DNA of 64,000 bases from Beta vulgaris subsp. vulgaris (Eukaryota > Streptophyta > Magnoliopsida > Caryophyllales > Amaranthaceae): positions 31,484,559-31,548,558 of the forward strand of contig NC_079210.1 in NCBI RefSeq assembly GCF_026745355.1, given 5' to 3'. The position numbers were made by a program, and so were the translations under genes. Of the stretch, positions 35,667 through 46,700 are shown in pieces (the stretch's first letter is position 1; every line of letters starts with the position of its first letter). The notes below the pieces were generated by a model that had not been told where the DNA came from, did not search any database, and was given only the letters and a program-made list of their open reading frames with translations.

Positions 35667-36820
35667 TGTAAGAGGCTTAATTTGAAAGACGTTTATTAAA
35701 CGTCAATTATATTTATTAAGTTAATTACTTTCTTGATATTGTTATTTTATTGGGTCCGAATATGAATATTTTTATTTATCGTGTTGTAAAATATTTTTGA
35801 TAATATGACGCTATTATTGATATTAAGTTTAAGTTGAGTTGTATTTGGCCAAATTAAGAAATAAAATCAGTATACTCTTCTAACTCTCTTTGTCTGTTTA
35901 AAGTGGATGAAACAAAACCCCTCACCTCAAAAATCTCTCTCTGTCTCGTAACTTCTCAAACCCTAAAAGGAAAAATCCCAAACCCCATTTTTCTCGCACC
36001 TCCCTTTCTCTTTTTTTCGCTCCCCTCTCCGGTAATTGCCGAAGCTCGCCGGAGCTCTGTTGTAGGTCGTTCTTGTCGAATCCCCTGTTCGTATTCTGCT
36101 GTCGTGGTGCTGCTCGCGAGCCACCGCGGTGCTATTGTTGTTGCCCCTATGTTTCTCTCTCCTCCTACGCGCTATAACCACCGGAGTCGCGCCACCTTTC
36201 TCGCTGGTGAGTGAACACCCTTCTCTCTTTCTATTGCGCGCTGTTGTTGCAGCGGTGGTGCTTGTTGTCGCGATGCGTTCTTCCCCTTGTTCTTGCTTGT
36301 TGATGTTGCGGTTGTTGCTGTTGTTGGTGTGCTGCTGCCGCCGTCCGTCTTATCTTCCATGTCGTCGTCGCCACCTTGATTTGCTGGTGGTTCACAAAGT
36401 ACCGAAGGTACTAATCTTCTTTTGTTGTTGTTGTCGTATTTCATTTTTTTGTTGCTATGGTTGTTGTTTCTTCAAATTATGACTGAAGATTAATGAATAG
36501 ATTATGAATTGTGGATGTTGGATGCGATTTATGATGTTGAAATCATCGTTGCTTGTGAATTGGAATTTGAAAACTTATGTTGTGTGATTAATTGGGTGAA
36601 TGAGTGTTGGTAGATTAGTTCTTGTTGATGGTTTAATTTAAGGATGATGTCTTATGGAAGGGAGTGGGGAATAACTCCTGGTCCAAAGTATGTCCTCTTT
36701 TTTATTTTGCCATTTTTTTTTTTTTAGATCTCTTTTTATGATTATTAGTCAAGTTCACGAGGTGATTTAAGTTTCATCATTGAACTCGAAGCATAAATAA
36801 AAATAGTGGAAAGCTAATGA
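35667..36820 (+). repeat. fragment of a related giant LTR
   Basis: Starts TGTAAGAGGCTT and shares a 22-base identity (35704-35725, AT-rich) with the beginning of the giant unit at 38914. It then has the same order: AT-rich U3-like part, pyrimidine-rich leader with CTCGCCGGAGCTC at about 36046, and a donor-like CTGGTGAGT at 36204. The 3' half is missing. The open frames inside it on both strands are compositional. Confidence 0.5.
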
Positions 36821-37228
36821 AAAGAAAAATAAAATGCAGTTATTTTATTAATTAAAAATAAATATAACAAGGCTGATAAATATTATAGTCCTAGAGGACA
36901 TAGACTCGACAGAAAAGGAAATGAAGGAGCTAGGAGATGGACTCTCTGACTCCACCTAGAAAACTAGCATTAAAATGACTATGCCCCAACATTATTTAGG
37001 CACTTCCCAAGGGGTTGCCACTAGTACTGACTTTTGTTGCAGGGGAAATTCGCAATTGACCGTCTTCAACCATATCCCGTAGGTGATTCTTTAAGATCCA
37101 ACACGTATATGTTTGGTGTACATTCCCTTAGTGGTACCTGCATTAGGCATTTGGATCCTACCTCTTGGATCTATTCTCGAGAGCGTGGTCTGGACACCCT
37201 TGTTCTTGTTGGCCCGTACCTCTTGGAT
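36821..37228. other. unassigned sequence left of the gag remnant
   Basis: This holds a short duplicated piece: CCCTTGTTCTTGTTGGCC with TACCTCTT occurs at 37198 and again, within gag, at 37377. I see no gene. Confidence 0.4.
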
Positions 37229-38160
37229 CTATTGAAGGCTTCTTCTAGAGTCATGCCCAATGGAGTGAATGTTCTCTGAGGCTTTTGATAACCTCCCGTT
37301 TTTAGCATTTAAGGCACTGACATTAGAGGTTGAAGGGTTATTGTTACTCTTCTTGAAAGACTTGTTGTTGTTGGAACCCTTGTTCTTGTTGGCCTGTACC
37401 TCTTCTTCAATCAGCAGGCCTTCCATATAGAGCTTCGTGAAAGACTCTATGGGTTGGAACTTAATAATATCCCCATACTTAGGCTGCAGGTTACAAATCA
37501 CCAGTCGGACTTGATCCTCCTAGGATGGCGTATTATTCATTTGTGCATCTTTTTCCCTCCATCTGTTAATGAAGGTGACGTAATCTTCATTGGAGTTTTA
37601 TTTAGTTAGCTCCATCTCTATTGTATATATATTGTTTGTGGAAATCTTTTCTGATGCAGTCCCAGTCATTTAGCTTAGATTTGTTCACTAATCTGAGCCA
37701 TTTGGATGGATGTGCATCCAAGGTTAAAGGAAAGATATAAGCAAACAGGTTCTTGCTCATGCCTTTAAGAGCCATAGAGATGGAAAAAGCTTTCAAGTGG
37801 TCATCTAGGTCTTTGACCTTTTTGAGTTTTGGGATGTCACCCAATGTTACCTTTTTTGTGAGCTTGTCCCTTAGTTCATCATCAATAATGTCATGGTCAT
37901 GAGCCTGACTCTCGAATGCAGGAATTTAATGGATCAACTGCTCGAGTTTCTCAAACCTTTGTTTTGTCTCGATCTTATCAGGAGGTGATGGTGGCGGGGG
38001 AGTGTCATCTTGCGCTTCTTCCTCAATCAGTGTCTCTCTCAATGCCTTAATATCTTTGTATTATTCCACAAGACGAGAGTTCATTAGTTAAAGTTGGGCC
38101 ATAATAGCAATGATCTGTTCAGTAGCATTTCCCCATTTCAGATGATGATTCAGACGAGTC
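37229..38160 (-). pseudogene. gag of a minus-strand Ty3/gypsy element
   Basis: The minus-strand frame at 37602-37844 reads DLDDHLKAFSISMALKGMS, FAYIFPLTLDAHPSKWLRLV and DWDCIRKDFHKQYIYNRDG, a retrotransposon gag core of the Tat (Ogre-like) kind. It continues in another frame at 37229-37501 with YGDIIKFQPIESFTKLYMEG and a lysine- and asparagine-rich tail. A stop and a frameshift separate the two. No zinc knuckle or pol is present to the left, so the element is truncated. Its leader and LTR are to the right (up to about 46.7 kb). Confidence 0.75.
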
Positions 38161-38639
38161 AGATGATTCGTCTGAGAATGTGTTTGACGAGTCTGGGAGT
38201 GGGTTGACCTTGTATCCTCTCTGTGAGGCGTTCCCAAGTTATAATCTCACGATCCGTCCTGAACATAAATCGAATGTACCTCATAAATTTTAAGAAATAA
38301 GGTTTTCGAAATGAGAAATTGAGATGAGAAATGGGAATAAGAGATGAAAATGGGAATGAGAGGTGAGAAACGGAAATGATTAGAAATGGGAATACCATTG
38401 GTTATGGATTTTGGACTAGTATGGACATGACCATGACGGAGACATGGGCCTAACTATATGGAAATGCAAAAATGGACTGGACTGGACTGTGAAAGCAGAC
38501 TAGACTTTACGATTGGGTTTAGGAGAGACTAGATTTTGAACTTTTGGGTGAGCATAAGCTAGCTTTTAAGGAAGACTGGACAATAAGGAAGACTAGACTC
38601 TTAACTCAAGGTAAGCATGCTAGACAACAAGACTTTTGA

Positions 38640-38913
38640 ACTTACATAAGACTAAGCAGGCTAGATTCTAAAATTGCTTATGGACTTATGGAATGCTAGA
38701 CTGTGAACTTACAGGTGAGCAAGTAGGCTAGACATTAAGGAAGGTTGGATAGTATTAGAGACCAAACTCTTACTTAACACAAGCAGGCTAGAAAATTAGA
38801 ATTCAAAACTTTTATTAAACTAAGTAGGCTAGACTCAAAAAATTGCCTATGGGCTTAAGGAATGCTAGACCTTGAACTTACGGGTGAGCAAGCAGGCTAG
38901 ACACCAAAATTGC
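38640..38913 (-). repeat. leader tandem repeat, left part
   Basis: Units of about 65-70 bp contain GGAATGCTAGACCTTGAACT and GGTGAGCAAGCAGGCTAGAC. They form part of the untranslated leader of the minus-strand gag element. The array is cut at 38913 by the giant non-coding unit and resumes at 43216. Confidence 0.85.
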
Positions 38914-40959
38914 TGTAATAGCCTATTTTAAGTGTGCTTAATTAAATATTAATTATATTTATTAAGTTAATTGTGTGTCGTATTTCTTATTTTATTTATG
39001 TTGGAATATGATTTTTTTATATTTGTCGCGTTTGTAATATATTTATATATTCGATTTTGAGAAGTTATCATTTTTGTTATTTAATTGATATTTTGGTTTT
39101 CAATTATATAAAATTTATTTAAATAGTATTTATTCAAAATATGAAACTGAATTGTTACGTTTTATTAAGTTGGGTCGGTTTTCATTTCATTTAGCTTCCT
39201 TTGTCGGTTTGGGAGATAAGACCAAAAACCCACCCCAAGTTCTTTCTCTCTCCCCGTGTCTCTCAAACCTCAAAACTCCAAAACTGAAAACCCCAACCCC
39301 AGCGAAAACTGACCTCCTCTCTCTCGTTCGCCGTCGCTGCTCGTCGGAGTTTTCTAGTCTCGCCGGCGTCCTAAGCTCACCGGAGTCGTGCTGTTCTACA
39401 ACGGCGTACTTCTCTCGCTTCTTCTTTGTTGTTCGTGCTCTGTTCGTGGGTTGTCTAGCGAGCAATTCGTTGCGGCGCGTTATTTCATCGACAAACGATG
39501 ACAGGAATCCTGCCGTTGGCGCTGCGCTGCTGTTATTCAGCCTCGCCGGAGCTCCGATGATGTTCACTGAAGCTTCGAAAATCTCCCTCAACCCCTCTGT
39601 TTCTCGGTTCTTCTCTGTTTTTCGCTGCTCCTAGTAGAGCAGAAGTACTAACCTCTTTTTACCTTTCTTTTAAATGGGTTTGTTCTAATTGAAGTTTATA
39701 ATTTCCTTACTATGTTGATGATGTGAATAGTTATGTTGAACTAATGTTGTTTATTTAAATTAAAAACCCAAAGGGTATTGTGGATATGTTGTTATTGTGG
39801 TAGATTGGCAGTGGTGTTGTTGTGGTGTTACTGTTGATGTGTTGTATTGTTATTGTTGTTGTTGGCTATTGCTGTTCGATGTTGCTGATGATTATTTTTG
39901 TTAGTTGTTATTGTTCTACACCTCTGTTGTAGATGCTCCTCTTGGTTGTGATGAACTCAAATTGGAGTAGCACCTTCACTCTACTAATAAACATAGTTGA
40001 TGTGTTGTTGTTTGTGGTAAAGAATTATGATTAGAAGTTCTTAAGTTAGTTCAATAAAACTTACTAGTTTCATTTGATTAATGGGAAGTCTTACTCTAGT
40101 TATATTGATAGTAAGTTATACCATAAGATCAATGTTCTCAATCAGAAATTGTCATTTAGATTATTGAAATGGTGTATACTAAGAAAGTGAATTGGACTAA
40201 TTCTTGAAATGAGTTTTATTGGGTGATGGTTATTGTTATTCGTTAACATAATTGCGGTGAAATGATGGGATTGGGTTATGGAGTTGAAACGTGATGATTT
40301 ACTTATAACTAGAATGATTTTCTTATCAATTATGACTCTAAGAAGGCGAGTAATCACATGAAAGTCTATAGTAATGTGCATTCATGAGTAATTAGTTTCG
40401 AAGAGGGGTAGATAATACGACTAGAGACTTCATATGAACCTATATGGAAGAATAATGTCAATATAGTGTTTAAGTGTACCAATTTAGTTAGTAATCTCAC
40501 AAGAAGTCGAAGAAATGTAACCAATTACTATTGTTTATTTGAAGATTATTGGAGTTAGTTTACCTTGTTATGGATTAGATTCCTGAGGATGTGTTCAATA
40601 AATGATTTTAGTTTAATGAATAAAGATGGAATAATATGGTAAAGTTGTATTGTTTAATTGGTTCTCATAGAGCCAAGTCAATACTTGAGATTAGTATAAG
40701 TTTATGAATTACATCAATGTAGCCTCGGTTATATGGTGGCATAATCTAATTGGAACAGGATAGGTTCGTTTTAGATTATTATGAATGTGGTGTTTAACCA
40801 TGATTAATGGTCTGTAATTGGAGTACCAATTAGTTAAGAATACAATTGATTAATGGTTATCATCTAGAAGGATAATTGGAAGTGGACATACGAGATAACA
40901 TGGCCCATAATTGATTAGGTCTAATCGACCTTTGTTTCATGAATCTCGAGTTGTGGAAT

Positions 40960-41335
40960 CTACGCTAACTCTCCTTAGTTAATTCTAAGAGAGAGACCTA
41001 TGGTAATTGTTGTTGATGCTTGATAACAGTTGTTATCATTGTTGAGTTAAATCTCGATTAATAATCATGAAGTATAAAGGGGGTATAAACTATTTACATA
41101 CAAGAGTGTGAGTTAGTGCGTTAGTGGTTCAGTAACTCTCCTTAGTTAATCCTAAGAGAGAGACATAGGTATGGTAAGTGTTGCCAACACTTAATAACTA
41201 ATACTATTATCAAGATGAATATAGATTGATAAGTATGAAAAGAGAAGTAGTATGAACTATCTATATGCAAAGGCAAGTGTTGTGTGGAATTGGCTTGATA
41301 ACTCTCGTTAGTTAATTCTAACTGAGAGACCTAGA
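40960..41335 (+). repeat. hairpin repeat 1 (CTCTC...GAGAG), three copies
   Basis: AACTCTCCTTAGTTAATT followed by CTAAGAGAGAGAC occurs at about 40968, 41131 and 41300 (spacing about 165). Each copy can fold, with CTCTC and TTAG pairing to CTAA and GAGAG around TTAATT. The third copy has compensating changes (CTCTCGTTAG with CTAACTGAGAG). Confidence 0.8.
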
Positions 41336-41937
41336 GATATTGTTGTGGATATTTTATCGACATGATTAATTACTACCAGTTGTGGTTCACAAGTACTATA
41401 ATGGTAATTGGAAATGAACAGCATAGATGTATCAATTTGAAATACGTATTTATAAGAGTTATATGTTAAATGATTATGGTCATCTGCGAGGGAAATCACT
41501 TGGTTTGGTCCGTTGTTCAAAGATCGTTATAAAGGATTACTAAATCATTGGATGAGTTATATGAATGATCTGATTGAGTTATGAACGATAATCGAAAGGA
41601 ATCTGAAAGGGGAAAGTAGCCTCGTCTAAGTCGACGGATGAGGTGACATGAACAGTGCCCCATGGATTGTGAACCTTCGGGGCCCCACAGGAAAACCTGC
41701 CCATTGCTCTGTGGGGCGATAATCGGGCGTTATATCAGGTAATGTGAAACCTGTGGATGGCTGATGAAATCAGCGGAAAAATGTACTCCGAACTAGTCGC
41801 GGTTATTGGCCAAAAGTAAAGCGAATGGTTGGGTGACGACCCCCACTGTCGGAGTGTAAGCTTTGTCTCCTCCGCCGCGTTCTCTTTCCCCCTGGTTAAA
41901 AGGAATGTTATTTAAATATTGAAAGTTATATCGATAG

Positions 41938-42370
41938 TGGATTCCCAATAGGAATCGTATCGTGTAAGTTGTTTCGATATCGGATTCCCGATAAGGAATC
42001 ATATCAGGTAAGTAATGAATGTTTATTCAGTATATGAATATGAATATCGATATTGGTTTCCTGATAAGGAGACATATCATGGTAAATGATACTAACGTTA
42101 GATTCCCGATAAGGAATCGTATCTTGTTATGTGGATTCCCGATAAGGAATCATATCTAGTTATTGGATTCCCGATAAGGAATCGTTATGATGAAAGTTGT
42201 TATGTCATTTATTGCCTGATAAGGGTTTATGTACGACAGTATAAGGGAATGATTGATAGAGTATGAAAACATAAGTTTGGATTTCTGATAAGAAATAAAT
42301 TAAAGGAAGTAAAGTATATTACTTATATCAAAGTTGGTAAACCCAGATTTCTTATAAGGGATCGTGATAT
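41938..42370 (+). repeat. hairpin repeat 2 (GATTCCCGATAAGGAATC), about nine copies
   Basis: Near-identical copies start at about 41939, 41983, 42100, 42132 and 42165, with diverged copies at 42054, 42205, 42276 and 42345. Each has a 6-bp stem GATTCC/GGAATC around a loop CGATAA and is usually followed by RTATC. At 42054 the stem changes on both sides (TTTCC... with GGAGA), which only partly keeps pairing. Confidence 0.85.
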
Positions 42371-43215
42371 GTTGAAAGGTTGACTAATTAGTTTCTATAT
42401 AAGATATGTATCAATTACAAGATTGTTTCAAGTCATGTTGTTGGGTTTGCTAATGTGTGAATGACGATGTAATAGAAAAGCAACAATTAGATAAAGATGT
42501 ATAAGTATGTTGTCAACATGAGTTGATGTAATGCATATTATGACAATGTGATTATGTTGACTGCTGAGTCGTTTTCAAGTAAAAGCCACCAAAGCATGTG
42601 GTACTCTTATTTACGGGTTTAGTACTCAGCTTTGCTGATGTGTGTATATTGTTTTGTCATTTTTGTGGCCTGTCACTTGGTGGGTGGCAGTATTTTATAT
42701 GTTTCAGGTTGAAGCCGTGGGTTGTTCTTTTGCAAGTTCAAGGGGAGACGAGATAGTGCAATATTATATTTGTTATTGAAGTGAGGACGCTCCACTTGTA
42801 ATAGTTAATCGTTTATTTTCTATAATCTATTTCTTCATTTAAGAATCGTTAACTAGTGCTCCTGATTCTGTGTTGGTTGTTGCTCCGCGAAAGCGTTGAG
42901 GTTGTTCAACTTTGGGATTTGGAAATATTTTATAAATTGAAATTGTAACAGGTTCATATTATTTTTCGCTTTAGAGTTGTCATATTTTCAAAAGAAATGC
43001 TGCCGGATTTTCTGTAGAAATTTATGGGAATAAAGTCTGAGAATCAGAGCATAGTTGCAATAGTTAATTATTTTGAATAGAGTTGGGAATTGAGTTCCAC
43101 ACTCTCCGATGTAGTTCGGTGAGTGTGATGGTAATAGTTCGGGTTATCTCGACTAGAGTCTCTTTCGCTATGCTTAATCCTATGTAAGCTGGTCGGGAGA
43201 ATTCGGGCTGTTACA

Positions 43216-43400
43216 TTGCCTATGGTCTTAAGGAATGCTAGACTTTGAACTTATGGGTGAGAAAGTAGGCTAGACACAAAAATAGCCTATGGTCTGAAGG
43301 AATGCTAGACATTGAACTTACGGGTGAGTAAGCAGGCTAGACTTAAGGAATGTTAGACCTTGAACTTACGGGTAAGCAAGCAGGCTAGACTTTAAGGGAT
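43216..43400 (-). repeat. leader tandem repeat, right part
   Basis: Three units of the array interrupted at 38913 continue here (TTGCCTATGGTCTTAAGGAA, then GGAATGCTAGAC...GGCTAGAC). Confidence 0.85.
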
Positions 43401-44145
43401 GAACTTTTATATTCCTAAGACTCGATTTTTATAGTCCGAAGGCTGAATAGGGCTTACATGGAGATGCAAACTAGACCTAGGATATGAATTGACATATAGT
43501 TTGACTTGGATTAGGATTGGACTTAGAATGGCATAGACTTGGATTAGACATGGACTAGACCTGACTTATACTAGGTTTCATACATAGATGTAAATGGGCC
43601 TAAATTTTTACATAGGCTAGACTTATATGGGCCTAAGATCGAGTCTAGCTAATACTAATGAATGTATGGGCTCAAATTAGACGGACCTAATATGAATGCA
43701 AAATCGACTCTAATGAATATGGGCCTGAAATGAATGCAAGTGAATTGGACTGTTTAGATTGAAATGTACTAGATTGAAGGTGTTCAGACTGGTTTTAGAA
43801 TTTTCGAAATTCATTTTTGAAAGGAAACCCTTGTTTTATCTTTTATTAGGAAAAGATGATGCATATATTTTTGCAAATGTCGTGTATGATGATGTTCAGT
43901 AAATGCTTTTAGAAAAGAGTAAAATAGAAAAGGGTGTGGGATTGATTTTGAAAAAGTAACTTTTTGAAATTGATTGAATGTGGTATAGTAAGATTGATAG
44001 GAAAGGTTAGTTGCACAGCAGGGATGAAGCGGGAAGAGGTAGACATGCATGGCACTCCTAACTCAACCATGACCACATTTCTAGATGCACTTTTTAGGAC
44101 AAATTCGGCCTTGCATGAAAGGACTGTTTTTTCTTGAATTAGGTG
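43401..44145. other. leader of the minus-strand element
   Basis: Sequence rich in short GACTAGAC/GGCCTA motifs, degenerate relatives of the tandem array. I see no gene in it. Confidence 0.45.
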
Positions 44146-44415
44146 AAACTCCTAAAATGACCACTTTTTTTTAGCGAATACAGACAAATGAACATAGGAC
44201 TGTACGTTGGATTGTGCATTACGACAACTAAATTGACAAAAAAATGTGCGACACATAGACTGTGTGCCATGCAGGAATTGAAACTCCTAAAATGATCACT
44301 TCTTTTTAGCGAATGTAGACAAACGAACATAGGAATGTACATTGGATCGTCCATTGCGACGACTAAATTGATGAAAAACGCGCGGCACACAGACTGCGTG
44401 CTGCGCAGCATTGCT
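44146..44415. repeat. tandem duplication, 2 x 135 bp
   Basis: AAACTCCTAAAATGA starts both copies at 44146 and 44281, and they are alignable without gaps to about 44415. The second copy is richer in CG and TG/CA differences. The minus-strand frame across them is a by-product of the repeat. Confidence 0.9.
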
Positions 44416-45082
44416 GCGCACAGTCGTGCGTCTGGCGCGGGAGTGGTGCACCATGCGCAACCTAATGCACTTGGCGCACTACTCTCCGACAAATTTTTTT
44501 GGGGATTTAGGCGACATATTGGCTGATTGACGATTTTTTATTGTTCGTTAGGCGCTATCTTAGGAACGACACATAATAATGATAATTTGACAAGATAATA
44601 ACAAGCAGCAATTGCAATCACAGGCAAATGTCATATAAGATGGATGCAAAAGTTCCAACCTAAATTCCTATTCTATGTTTGAAACTATTGGTCAAATTTA
44701 GGCTCAGTCTGAAAAGGGTTTATGACTAAGAGATATATCTCACGCTTCGTACCCCTACTTAAAGAGGTGGCCACGTGTAAGACGCACTCCAGTTCTCAAG
44801 TCAAGAGGAAAAAAAAAACAATGTCATGGTTGGGTAGGCTTGCTTATAACTAAGATCCAACACTATCTCTGAGGAAGCTTTTTAGAAGGAAAAAGCGCAA
44901 ACCCGTCGGGGATGACCTCAGACATAGAACATGTGCTAATGAGGCAAAGAAGATTGTCCTTATGGCTGATCAAAAGTCATGCACATGCAAAACTGTGTAT
45001 CATTCGAAGGCATAAAAAAAGAATGAATCGTATTTTTCAAGTTTCACCCACTTATTCTTTAAAAAATAATTTTTTTAAGATC
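44416..45082. other. leader of the minus-strand element, unassigned
   Basis: Non-coding. It contains GGATTTAGGCGACATATTGG and other stretches without recognised motifs. It lies between the PBS and the repeats of the leader. Confidence 0.4.
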
Positions 45083-45103
45083 CTCACCAGTGGAGTTGCA
45101 AAA
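45083..45103 (-). other. primer binding site of the minus-strand gag element
   Basis: The minus strand reads TTTTGCAACTCCACTGGTGA next to an LTR end (CCTACA). It resembles the PBS type TTGGCGACTCCACTGGGGA of some plant Tat/Ogre elements, with changes. Confidence 0.6.
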
Positions 45104-45104
45104 T

Positions 45105-46700
45105 TGTAGGCGTATTTTAATTTTGCCTCTGTGGGATGAGTGCGTATTAGATTTGACTACCCCACTGCAAAGGTATTGTATTGAAAATGTTTTTGAAGTC
45201 GCCAACAATTCTTTAAAAAAAGAATCATATAAACCTAATTGGATATTGGGAAACAGTAGGGACGAATAAGGAACTTATCCAATGTAGATTTCCCCGTCAT
45301 GACTCCATAGATGGTCAAAGTGAACCAAAGATTGAGTTTGGGGGTGAGGGTACAACACAGTCAGGAAATATGCTTCCCATTGCTGGCCTTTACGAAATAT
45401 CGATTCATTACAGATTTTATGCGAAAGAATCATCATATAATATTTTTATACACCCCAAAAATAATTAGTCTAGATTGGTTCAGGATACACATAAAAAGAC
45501 TAGTTTTAGTGATATGTTATTTACGCAAGCAATATTACAGGGAACCTAATAGGTTATCCAAATTAATCTGATTAATCTTAGCTTAGAACAGTTCTTTAGG
45601 TCTTTGATTAGTTAAAAGTAACATGTGGGCGATAAAAATCATTCAGGAGAATCATATAATATACATATAATAACTAGGCAAGCATATAATATACAAATGC
45701 AATAATAATATGAACATAAAATAAAGTATAAAGAAGAGGTTATAATATATAGTATAGCGATTTTATATTGAAGATCTAGATCTAGAAAGAAAACTATTAG
45801 CAACTTCAATATAAAAAAAATTATTTAAGGACCCTCAAGATTATACTGTGGCTAAGGTCTACAAGATTGACAACCTTTGGGATGAGCAATCATAAAGCCT
45901 GAAAATCTGAATGTATGAAGGTATGTAGATTGAATGTATTTGTGTTTGAAAGATATGAGTTTTGTAGGGAGGTTTTGTAGTTCGTAAAAATAGAATCATA
46001 AAGTATTTGTCGAGTGTTATGTGAAAAAAATGTGTTTTTAATCAGTACGAAAATCAAGCCTATTTATATGGAAAACGAAACTGCGCTTCATGGGCTAGTT
46101 GTGCCTGACACAGCTGACGTGTAAAGCGCATGACGCGGCATGCCCAGTAAAAAGCATACATGCGACACGCGTTTTTAAAAAGATAAGAAAGAAATTCCAT
46201 GTCTCAGGCAGAGAACTGCGCTCAATGCACAACAATGTGCCAGATCCATGGCACAGTGCGTGGCACGGGGTGTGGCACAGTGCCGCATGTCAGGAAAGTT
46301 GCATTTGGAATTGGCGCACCAGCCTGACTTTGGACAAGCCTTTGCCAGCTTGTTTGGAATGCCTTTCAAAAGAATTTCCTTTATCCATTGATTCCAAAAA
46401 TCTGATTTTACGAGACAAAATCTGATTTCAACTTATTTAAAATATCTTTTGAAAATATTTATTTATTAAATTAATAAATTAATTATTGTTAAACAATTGA
46501 TTGGGATTTTCAAAGGATTGGGCCCAAAATACAATTAATTATCATGAAGAATTAATTGGGTTTTAGAATAGGACTTTAACACCTTTGATTTGGAATGACT
46601 TTTCAGACTGCTCTGCCCATGGGTCGGACCAATTAAGACCACAATATGTTTCAGCATCGGGTCCTTAAATGGGGAGACCCAATTATGTATTTACAAATAA
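45105..46700 (-). repeat. 5' LTR of the minus-strand gag element (outer end uncertain)
   Basis: On the minus strand the LTR ends in CGCCTACA at 45105, beside the PBS. A strong TATA box on the minus strand (CATATAAATAGG, 46060-46070) fits the U3/R border. The outer end is somewhere near 46.6-46.7 kb and is not fixed. Confidence 0.5.
46060..46071 (-). promoter_or_regulatory. TATA box of the minus-strand LTR
   Basis: CCATATAAATAGGC on the minus strand is a consensus plant TATA box, placed about 960 bases before the PBS, as expected for an LTR promoter driving the leader and gag. Confidence 0.6.

Larger units (their letters stand above)
38914..43215 (+). mobile_element. giant non-coding unit, probable solo LTR (4.3 kb)
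   Basis: Starts TGTAATAGCC and ends GGCTGTTACA, so the ends are complementary over 10 bases with one mismatch. It is flanked by TTGC on both sides (38910-38913 and 43216-43219). Removing it rejoins a tandem repeat unit cleanly. There is no LTR pair inside and no gag or pol motif. The order is AT-rich U3-like part with a TATA-like stretch (about 39105), pyrimidine-rich leader (39230-39640), hairpin arrays (40960-42370), the motif AGTACTCAGCTTTGCTGAT at 42621 and an AT-rich end. These traits match the giant LTR ending at 33962. The open frames at 39152-39634 and 39187-39591 lie in the leader on opposite strands and are probably not genes. Confidence 0.7.

Noticed and set aside
35903..36482. Open frames on both strands rich in L/V/C or S/T/K
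   Set aside because: Repetitive GTTGTTG-type composition in an LTR leader; not gene-like.
39152..39634. 160-codon plus-strand frame and the 134-codon minus-strand frame across it
   Set aside because: Both lie in the pyrimidine-rich leader of the giant LTR and overlap each other; no conserved motif.
41938..42370. CRISPR-like appearance of the GATTCCCGATAAGGAATC repeats
   Set aside because: Spacing is irregular, repeats are diverged, there are no cas genes and the context is a plant retroelement.
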